Shown: positions 37,305 through 45,052 of the stretch, piece after piece
How the letters are laid out: each line of letters opens with the position of its first letter
How positions within the stretch are numbered: the first letter of the stretch is position 1
Assembly: GCF_004681965.1 (NCBI RefSeq)
Contig: NZ_SMLL01000004.1
Location: 310,001-374,000, forward strand
DNA: 64,000 nucleotides
Direction of reading: 5' to 3'
DNA from: Ramlibacter rhizophilus
Lineage (GTDB): Bacteria; Pseudomonadota; Gammaproteobacteria; Burkholderiales; Burkholderiaceae_C
Position numbers and translations under genes: made by a program
Notes under the pieces: generated by a model
The model's database searches: none
The model's input: the letters and a program-made list of their open reading frames with translations, nothing else
Told to the model about the DNA's origin: nothing

Positions 37305-37371
37305 TTCCCCCGGACGCATGCGTTAGCGCTCCTCTCGTCGCTCTGCTGACACTCCTCACAAGGAGACAGCA

Positions 37372-38259
37372 ATGCACCAACAGTCCGAGCTTGCGAAAGC
37401 GGGCAGTGGCTTCGTCGGTCAGCGCATCGAGCGCGTGGAGGCCCCCATGCGACTGCACGACCTGCGCCATCCCGCGCTCACCTTGGCCGCGGCCTTCGAC
37501 GGCTACCGGGTCGAGATCGACCCGGTCCGCCAGCGCGCGGACCTGGTGCTGTGCCGGCCGCCGTTCAACGTCATCAGCATGCCGCAGCGCGAGCAGCTGC
37601 GCATCACCTTCGAGGCGCTCGAGGCCGACGAGGCCGTGCGGGTGATCGTCGTGCGGGCGGAGGGGGAGCATTTCTCCGGCGGCAGCGACATCAGGGGCTT
37701 CCTGCAGGCGACGCCGGAGCATGTTTCCCGGCTGGCATGGAATGTGGCGGCTCCGGCGCGCTGCAGCAAGCCGGTGGTGACGGCGGCGCGCGGCTATTGC
37801 TTCGGCGTCGGCTTCGAGCTTTCGCTGGCCTGCGACTTCCGGCTGGTCACGCCGACAACCCTGTATGCCCTGCCCGAACAGAAGCTGGGGCAGATACCCG
37901 GTTCCGGCGGCTCCGCCCGCTTGCAGAAGATGGTGGGGATCACGCGCACCAAGGACATCGTCATGCGTTCACGCCGGATTCCCGGCCCGCAGGCCGCCAA
38001 CTGGGGCGTGGCCAGCGCATGCGTGCCGGACCGTGAGCTGGAAGCGGCCACCGATGCCTTGGTCGACGAGCTCAGGCGCTTCTCGCCGCTGGCGCAGCGA
38101 GCCGCCAAGAAGCTGCTGAACGACACGGAGGACTCGCCGCTGTCGATCGCCATCGAGCTGGAGGGCCACTGCTACTCGCGGCTGCGCAGCTCGGACGATT
38201 TCCGCAACGGCGTGGAAGCCTTCCAAGACAAGCGCAAGCCGAACTTCGTCGGCACCTGA
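37372..38259 (+). CDS. Crotonase-family hydrolase, HmfE-like paralogue
   Basis: A 295-residue enoyl-CoA hydratase/isomerase-superfamily protein, very similar to the HmfE call at 53089 from RPPFN onward. The CoA-thioester oxyanion motifs are GEHFSGGSDIRGF and CFGVGFELSLACDF, and the first catalytic Glu is in LPEQKLGQIPGSGG. The second Glu of true hydratases is Asp here (TKDIVM). It probably hydrolyses a 2-oxoacyl-CoA such as 2-oxoglutaroyl-CoA. Both the first ATG and one at 37447 have ribosome sites; the second aligns better with the paralogue. The ABC transporter genes follow. Confidence 0.75.
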   Translation: MHQQSELAKAGSGFVGQRIERVEAPMRLHDLRHPALTLAAAFDGYRVEIDPVRQRADLVLCRPPFNVISMPQREQLRITFEALEADEAVRVIVVRAEGEHFSGGSDIRGFLQATPEHVSRLAWNVAAPARCSKPVVTAARGYCFGVGFELSLACDFRLVTPTTLYALPEQKLGQIPGSGGSARLQKMVGITRTKDIVMRSRRIPGPQAANWGVASACVPDRELEAATDALVDELRRFSPLAQRAAKKLLNDTEDSPLSIAIELEGHCYSRLRSSDDFRNGVEAFQDKRKPNFVGT

Positions 38260-38290
38260 TTCGTTCCCGCTCAACCTAAGGAGACAAGCC

Positions 38291-39466
38291 ATGCAACGCA
38301 TCATCACCCTGGCATCCTCGGCCTTGGCGCTTTCCGCGCTGGGAGGCGCCGCCCTGGCCCAGACCGGGCCCATCCGCGTCGGCGTCGTCACGCCGCTGAC
38401 GGGAACCTATGCCGGCATCGGCCAGCAGGTCAAATGGGGCCTCGACCTCGCGGCCCGCCAGATCAACGCCGCCGGCGGCGTCGCCGGCCGGCCCATCGAG
38501 CTGATCTACGAAGACTCCGAGGCCAATCCGGCGGTCGCCGTGCAGAAGGCCGAGAAGCTGTTCCAGTTGGGCAAGGTCGATTTCCTGACCGGCACGGTGA
38601 ACTCCGGCGCCACCCTGGCCGTGGGGCAGGTGGCCGAGCGCAACGACCGGCTGATGGCCACCACCGTTTCCTTCGCCGACAGCATTACCGCCGACAAGTG
38701 CTCGCCCAACGTCTTTCGGGTGAATGCACGGGCCGGCATGCAGTCCGCGGCACTGGCCGACTGGATGGCGTCGACCAAGCCGAACGCCAATGTGTTCTAC
38801 CTCGGTCCGGACTACGAGATGGGCCGCAGCACCGTGGCCGCGTTCAAGTCGGCCGCCGAGGACAAGGGCGCCAAGACTGTGGGCGAGGTGTTCGCTCCCC
38901 TGGGCAACAAGGACTACTCGCCCTTCTTCGGCCAGATCCGCTCTGCCCGCCCGGCGGTCATCTACACCTCGGTGGCCGGCAACGATACGGTTCGCCTGTT
39001 CACGCAGCTGGCGGAGTTCGGCCTCACCCGCAACGTGCAGGTGGTCGGCGCGTCCGGGACGGTGACTTCACAGAACCTGCCGGCGATCGGCAAGGCGGCC
39101 GATGGCTTCGTCACCGGGGTCGGGTATGCCACCGCCATCGACACGCCGGAGAACAAGAAGTTCGTCGCCGACTTCCAGGCCGCCAACAAGGCGGCGCCCG
39201 ACCTGTACGGGGCCGACAGCTATGGCGTGCTGTTCTTCTACAAGGCTGCCGTGGAAAAGGCCAGGAGCACCGATACCGACAAGGTGCGCCAAGCCATGCG
39301 CGGCCTGCAGTGGAGTACTCCGCAAGGGCTCAAGACCATGCGCGCGGGCGACCACCAGGCCATGCAGGAGATGTACGCCATGCGGGTCAAGGACGGCAAG
39401 TTCGAGATGGTGGGCCGCGTCAAGGCAGAGGCCGCCATCGGGCCGGACACCTGCACCCGCTTCTGA
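38291..39466 (+). CDS. ABC transporter substrate-binding protein (LivK type)
   Basis: A 391-residue periplasmic binding protein of the branched-chain amino acid family (peripla_BP_6 fold). A Sec signal (cleavage near ALAQ) precedes IRVGVVTPLTGTYAGIGQQ and INAAGGVAGRPIELIYED. In catabolic regions this family commonly binds aromatic or heterocyclic acids. It follows the HmfE-like gene by 31 bp with the AAGGAGACAAGCC leader and heads a complete transporter operon, so a furan or benzoate-type acid is the likely ligand. Confidence 0.9.
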   Translation: MQRIITLASSALALSALGGAALAQTGPIRVGVVTPLTGTYAGIGQQVKWGLDLAARQINAAGGVAGRPIELIYEDSEANPAVAVQKAEKLFQLGKVDFLTGTVNSGATLAVGQVAERNDRLMATTVSFADSITADKCSPNVFRVNARAGMQSAALADWMASTKPNANVFYLGPDYEMGRSTVAAFKSAAEDKGAKTVGEVFAPLGNKDYSPFFGQIRSARPAVIYTSVAGNDTVRLFTQLAEFGLTRNVQVVGASGTVTSQNLPAIGKAADGFVTGVGYATAIDTPENKKFVADFQAANKAAPDLYGADSYGVLFFYKAAVEKARSTDTDKVRQAMRGLQWSTPQGLKTMRAGDHQAMQEMYAMRVKDGKFEMVGRVKAEAAIGPDTCTRF

Positions 39467-39484
39467 ACGAACGAGCAGATTGCC

Positions 39485-40378
39485 ATGAATGCTGCCCTGG
39501 AATGGCTTCAGTTCGTGCTGGCGCCGCAGATGATCAACGGACTGTCCATCGGGGTGGCCGTCGTGCTGATGGCGCTGGGCCTGACGATCATCTTCGGCCT
39601 GCTGGACGTGATCAACATGGCGCACGGCGAGTTCTACGCCATGGGCGCTTACCTTGCCGTGGTGCTGCTCGGCCTCGGCCTGTCGTTCTGGGCGGCACTG
39701 GCCCTGGCGCCGCTCATCATGGCGGTGCTGGGCTACCTCACTGAGCGTGGCCTGGTGCAGCGCGTCTTCCACAGCCGCGACCGGCATACGCTGACGCTGC
39801 TGCTGACCTTCGGCCTGGCCGTGGTGCTGGAAGACCTGCTGAAGATCGTGTTCGGCGCCAACCCCGTGCGCATGGAGTCGCCGATCACGGGGGCGACCGA
39901 AATGGTGGGCCTCTTCTTCCCCAACTACCGCCTGTTCGTCATGCTGTTCGGCGGGGCGCTGATTGCGGCGGTCTGGCTGCTGGTGTTCCGCACTTCCCTG
40001 GGCGCGGTGGTGCGGGCAGCTGCGTTCGATCGCCAGATGAGCGCATCGCTGGGCGTGCCCGTCGCGCGCGTGTATGCCGCAACGTTTGCATTCGGCGCGG
40101 CGCTGGCGGCCACGGCCGGCGTGCTGCTGGCGCCAATCTACTCGGTGTTCCCCACCATGGGCCGCGACTTCGTGTTGATCGCGTTCAGCGTCGTGATCAT
40201 CGGCGGCATGGGCTCGATCAAGGGCGCGGTGCTGGCGGGCCTGCTGCTCACGCAGGTGCAGTCCCTCTCCAGCCTCGTCATATCGCCGGTCTGGAGCGAC
40301 CCCCTGCTGTTCGGGATCATGGTGCTGGTGCTCATGTGGCGGCCGCAAGGACTGTTCGGGAAGCTCGGTCATGCATGA
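39485..40378 (+). CDS. ABC transporter permease (LivH type)
   Basis: A 297-residue inner-membrane permease with about eight hydrophobic segments. The family signature ALGLTIIFGLLDVINMAHGE is near the N-terminus, and VVIIGGMGSIKGAVLAGLLL is near the C-terminus. It pairs with the LivM-type permease, whose start overlaps its end by eight bases. It forms the first half of the translocation pore for the LivK-type ligand. Confidence 0.92.
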   Translation: MNAALEWLQFVLAPQMINGLSIGVAVVLMALGLTIIFGLLDVINMAHGEFYAMGAYLAVVLLGLGLSFWAALALAPLIMAVLGYLTERGLVQRVFHSRDRHTLTLLLTFGLAVVLEDLLKIVFGANPVRMESPITGATEMVGLFFPNYRLFVMLFGGALIAAVWLLVFRTSLGAVVRAAAFDRQMSASLGVPVARVYAATFAFGAALAATAGVLLAPIYSVFPTMGRDFVLIAFSVVIIGGMGSIKGAVLAGLLLTQVQSLSSLVISPVWSDPLLFGIMVLVLMWRPQGLFGKLGHA

Positions 40379-41408
40379 CACGGTCCTCACCACCGTGACC
40401 GCGCCGCTGAGCTCCGGGCGGCGCCGCTGGAGCGCGATGCGATGGCTGGCAACAGCCTTCTTCGGCGGCGCGCTGGTGTTCGCCGCTGCCGCCGTCCTGG
40501 TGGGCGACGTCTTCTTCCTCCGCCTGGCGACGGAGGCGCTGATCTTCGGCGGCCTGGCGCTCTCGGTCGACCTGCTGCTCGGACGCACCGGCCTGCTGCC
40601 GCTCGGGCAGGCGCTGTTCTTCGGGCTGGGTGCCTACGTTTCCGCACTGGTGCTCAAGGAGTGGAGCGCCTCCTTCTGGATCGCGCTGGGGATCACGGTC
40701 CTGACCAGCACGGCTGCCGGGCTGGTGGGCGGCGTGATCGCCATCCGCGCCAAGGGTGTGTACTTCGCTCTCATCAGCTTCGGACTGGCGCAGGTGGTGT
40801 CCAAGGTCGTCTACAACACACGCGAGCTTGGGGCCTCCGACGGCATCATCGGCGTTCCGGGAGCGGTCATTGCTCCAGGCCTCACCTCCGCCTCGCCGGC
40901 GGGATTCTTCCTGATGGTGCTGGCCTGCATGGCCGCGGTGTACCTCGGTCTGCGCTACCTGATGGACACGCCATTCGGGCGGCTTCTGGATGCGATCCGC
41001 ACGAACGAGCATCGCGTGGCCTTCCTCGGTTTCGATCCGTGGCGCTACAAACTGGGTGCCTTCGTGCTGGCGGCCGTCATCGCTGGCGGAAGCGGCGCGC
41101 TGTATCCGATGCTGCGCGGCTTCGTCTCGCCGGAGCTGATGTTCTTCGAGGTCTCCGGCAGCGCGGTCATCAACGTCATCGTCGGGGGCACGGGAACCCT
41201 GATCGGGCCGCTTTACGGTAGCTCGCTGCTCACGGGCCTGCGCTCGGTCCTGGGCTCGTACACGGCCCACCACCAGATCGTGATCGGCGTGCTCTTCGTC
41301 GTCGTCGTGATCCTGATGCCGCGCGGCCTGGTCGGCTACGGCGCGCCCGTCCTGCAGCGGTGGCTGGACGCGCGGCATGGGTCCAGGCATGCGAAGGAGG
41401 TGGCGTGA
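40371..41408 (+). CDS. ABC transporter permease (LivM type)
   Basis: A 345-residue permease. FGGLALSVDLLLGRTGLLPL and ALFFGLGAY are LivM family motifs, and GGTGTLIGPLYGS lies near the end. About nine membrane segments are visible. The first 25 residues are cytoplasmic. It overlaps the LivH-type gene and shares its stop with the ATPase GTG start (GTGA). Confidence 0.92.
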   Translation: MHDTVLTTVTAPLSSGRRRWSAMRWLATAFFGGALVFAAAAVLVGDVFFLRLATEALIFGGLALSVDLLLGRTGLLPLGQALFFGLGAYVSALVLKEWSASFWIALGITVLTSTAAGLVGGVIAIRAKGVYFALISFGLAQVVSKVVYNTRELGASDGIIGVPGAVIAPGLTSASPAGFFLMVLACMAAVYLGLRYLMDTPFGRLLDAIRTNEHRVAFLGFDPWRYKLGAFVLAAVIAGGSGALYPMLRGFVSPELMFFEVSGSAVINVIVGGTGTLIGPLYGSSLLTGLRSVLGSYTAHHQIVIGVLFVVVVILMPRGLVGYGAPVLQRWLDARHGSRHAKEVA

Positions 41409-42153
41409 GCGTCATTCTTGCGGTCGAGGGCCTGAGCGTGCAGTTCGGGGCGCTCAGGGCGGTGCAGGATGTGAGCTTCCAGGCCCTGGCCGGGAAGATC
41501 ACCGCAGTGATCGGGCCGAACGGGGCGGGCAAGAGCAGCCTCTTCAACCTCATCAGCGGTGCAATTCGCCCGAGCGCGGGCACGGTGCGCTTCGAAGGAC
41601 GCGAGGTGACGGGGCTGCCACCGCACCGCATGCTGACGGCCGGCCTCTCGCGCTCGTTCCAGATCACGAACCTGTTCTTCGAGCTGCCGGTGCGCGAGAA
41701 CCTGCGCCTGGCCGCGCAATATCTCGAGCAAGGCCAGGGGCTCCTGCGGCCCCTCTCCCGCGGGGCGGTGGCGGCGCAACGGGTGCAGGAACTCCTGGTG
41801 CAATTCGATCTGACCGGCAAGGCCGACGAAGTCGCCGGCTTCCTCTCGCACGGCGAGCAGCGTCGGCTGGAGATCGCCGTGGCGCTGGCGTCGCGACCGC
41901 GCATGCTGCTGCTGGACGAGCCCACGCAGGGCATGAGCCATGCCGACACGCGTGACACCGAGGTGCTGATCCGCCGACTTGCGCGCAAAGAAGGCCTGGC
42001 CATCCTGCTGGTGGAGCACGACGTCGACCTGGTGATGGACCTCTCCGACCATGTCGTCGTGATGCACCAGGGCCAGAAGCTGGCCGAAGGCCCACCGGCC
42101 GCAGTTCGGGCCAATGCCGCGGTCCAGGCCGCCTATTTCGGGGAGGCACACTG

Positions 42154-42154
<1 letters not shown>
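41405..42154 (+). CDS. ABC transporter ATP-binding protein (LivG type)
   Basis: A 249-residue ATPase. Walker A is GPNGAGKSS, the signature is LSHGEQRRLEIA (LSHGE in place of LSGGQ, common in LivG) and Walker B is MLLLDEP. The start is a GTG overlapping the permease stop, supported by AAGGAGG five bases upstream; a longer frame has no family match. It powers the permease pair along with the LivF-type ATPase. Confidence 0.93.
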
Positions 42155-42861
<707 letters not shown>

Positions 42862-42896
42862 GCCACGCGGAAAGTGCCGGCGCGGCCACCAGGGCC

Positions 42897-43817
42897 TCAC
42901 GGCCGCCGGTCACCGTCGGACGGCACAGGCCCCAGGCCCACGAGGTGGCGCCGCAGAACCGAGAGGAACGCGGCGGCGGCAGGATTGAGCGGCCGTCTCG
43001 GATCGGTTACGGCCACGATCTGCCGCCTCAATCGCGGGGAGACGAAGCGATGTCCCTTCAATTCCGCGCGTTCGAGCTGGCCACGTACGGCGACATCGGG
43101 CAGGAGCGTGCAGAAATCGCTCTCTCGTACCAGCTTCACGATGGCGCTGATCGAATCGATCTGCACGCTCGGGCTCAGATTCACATCCTCCGCCTGGGCG
43201 AAGCTCTCGATGATCGCCCGCAGGCCGTGCTGGCGCGTTGGGAACACGAGCTTGAAAGCCGCCATCTCGCGGAAACTCAGGGATGCGGGCACGTCCGCGT
43301 GCGCCGGCCCGGTCACCAGGAGCAGGTCCTCCTCGGCGATGGTTTCGGTCTTGAGCGTCAGGGGCCGCCGCGGCTTGTTGACGACAGCCGCATCGAGTTT
43401 TCCCACGGCCACTGCATCGATGAGGTCGCCGCTGAAGCCGTCCGTCATGGACAGCTCGACCTTCGGGTGTGCCGGGGAAAACTCCATGAGCGCATCGACC
43501 AGGACCCCCTGGGCGATGGTCGCGATCATCCCGACGCGCACCTCCCCGGTCAGCTCACCCGTGGCTTCGACGACCTGCTCGCGCGCCCGCTGGAAATCGG
43601 TCACCACCGGCAGGAACAGGCGGTACAGGCGGCGCCCTTCGGTGGTGGGCTGCATGCCTTGCGGACTGCGCACGAACAGACGCTGGCCCACCTCCTCCTC
43701 GAGCTTGGCCATCTGCATGCTGAGTGCCGACTGCACGATGTGCAGGCGCCGTGCGGCCCGGGTCACCGAGCCTTCCTCGTACAGGCTGATGAAGTACTGG
43801 ATCTGCCGGAATTCCAT
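42897..43817 (-). CDS. LysR-family regulator divergent from the Bug/hmf genes
   Basis: A 306-residue LysR regulator starting MEFRQIQYFISL, with the helix-turn-helix VTRAARRLHIVQSALSMQMA. A GTG five codons upstream is possible but less typical. It diverges from the Bug gene at 43974 that precedes the furan cluster, and known furoate clusters have a LysR-type regulator, so it is a reasonable candidate controller of hmf expression. The effector domain follows from residue ~90. The target is inferred from position. Confidence 0.87.
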   Translation of the reverse strand: MEFRQIQYFISLYEEGSVTRAARRLHIVQSALSMQMAKLEEEVGQRLFVRSPQGMQPTTEGRRLYRLFLPVVTDFQRAREQVVEATGELTGEVRVGMIATIAQGVLVDALMEFSPAHPKVELSMTDGFSGDLIDAVAVGKLDAAVVNKPRRPLTLKTETIAEEDLLLVTGPAHADVPASLSFREMAAFKLVFPTRQHGLRAIIESFAQAEDVNLSPSVQIDSISAIVKLVRESDFCTLLPDVAVRGQLERAELKGHRFVSPRLRRQIVAVTDPRRPLNPAAAAFLSVLRRHLVGLGPVPSDGDRRP

Positions 43818-43849
43818 GCGGGCGGTTATCACTCAAACTGAATCGGAGG

Positions 43850-43893
43850 ATCATAAAACGTTAATTGACCTGATACCCCCCGGTTTCTAGACT
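43850..43893 (+). promoter_or_regulatory. Promoter and possible LysR site before the Bug/hmf genes
   Basis: TTGACC (43865-43870), 17 bp, TAGACT (43888-43893) is a near-consensus sigma70 promoter. An ATCA...TGAT inverted pair at 43850-43874 straddles the -35 box, where an activator of the divergent LysR gene could bind. The gap between the divergent genes is 156 bp. Confidence 0.55.
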
Positions 43894-43973
43894 GCCCCAC
43901 AGGACACCCCCCACATCCCGCACGCACGGAGAACACGAGCGGGACTGCGTACTAGACAAAGGAGACAAGGCTC

Positions 43974-44948
43974 ATGCTCGCCACCCCCCGCAAAGCGCTG
44001 CAAATGCTCGCGGTCCTCGCCGCCTGCGGCATCGGTGCCGCCCAGGCGCAGGAGTACCCGACCAAGCCGGTACGCATCGTCGTGCCCTATCCGGCCGGCG
44101 GCTTCAACGACACGCTGGGCCGGCTCGCGGCCAAGCACCTGGGCGACTACTGGAAGAAGCCGGTGATCGTCGACAACAAGCCGGGTGCCGGCACCATGAT
44201 CGGCACCAAGGAAGTGGCCGGCGCGGCGCCCGACGGCCACACCATCCTGGTCGTGCAGTTCCCGTACGCCGCCAACCCCTGGCTGTACAAGAACATCGCG
44301 TACGACACGCAGAAGGCCTTCGCGCCGGTGATGCTGGCAGGGCGCTCGCCCATGCTGCTGGTGACCCACGCGCAAAGTCCGTACCGCAGCGCCCAGGACG
44401 TCCTTGCCGCGGCCCGCGCCAGGCCGAATGCCTTGACCTATGGCTCCTCTGGGGCCGGCTCCTCGAACCACCTGGCGATGGCCTTGCTCGAGAGCGCCAC
44501 GGGCACGCAGATGCGTCAGGTCCCGTACAAGGGCAGCACCCCCATGCTCACGGACCTGGCCGGTGGCCAGTTCGACGTGGCCCTGGACCTGCTGCCGCAC
44601 GCGATGCCTTTCATGCATTCCGGCCGCGTGCGCCCGCTCGCCATCGCGGCGCCGAAGCGCTCGCCCCTGCTGCCTGATGTGCCCACGGCCGCAGAAGCCG
44701 GAATCGCCGGCTACGAGGTCTCTTCCTGGCATGGCTTCGTGGTGCCCTCCGGCACCCCGAAGGCCATCGTCGACAAGCTCAACACGGACCTCAACCGGAT
44801 GCTGCACGAGGAGGAGGTGAAGAAAGCCTTCGCCGCCCAAGGCGTGGTGCCCGACGGCGGAACACCGGCGCAGTTCCGCAGCTTCATCGATGGCCAGATG
44901 GCCCTTTGGAAAAAGGTCGTGAGCGACCGCAACATCACGGTGGACTGA
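43974..44948 (+). CDS. Bug/TctC-type substrate-binding protein upstream of hmfA
   Basis: A 324-residue Bug-family periplasmic binding protein. A Sec signal ends near AAQAQ, then YPTKPVRIVVPYPAGGFND and VDNKPGAGTMIGTKEV are the family signatures. No TctA/TctB partners are seen. It heads the furan gene set 104 bp before hmfA, with AAAGGAGACAAGG as ribosome site. Binding of furoate, furandicarboxylate or a related acid is inferred from position. Confidence 0.9.
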   Translation: MLATPRKALQMLAVLAACGIGAAQAQEYPTKPVRIVVPYPAGGFNDTLGRLAAKHLGDYWKKPVIVDNKPGAGTMIGTKEVAGAAPDGHTILVVQFPYAANPWLYKNIAYDTQKAFAPVMLAGRSPMLLVTHAQSPYRSAQDVLAAARARPNALTYGSSGAGSSNHLAMALLESATGTQMRQVPYKGSTPMLTDLAGGQFDVALDLLPHAMPFMHSGRVRPLAIAAPKRSPLLPDVPTAAEAGIAGYEVSSWHGFVVPSGTPKAIVDKLNTDLNRMLHEEEVKKAFAAQGVVPDGGTPAQFRSFIDGQMALWKKVVSDRNITVD

Positions 44949-45052
44949 GCGGCCGTGCACTGTCCTGATCCGCTTTCCTGACCGGCCCGCAGCCATCGGC
45001 CTCCGCCGCCTGCTGCAGCAACGCAAGCCGAGCGACGCGCCGACACCCCCGC

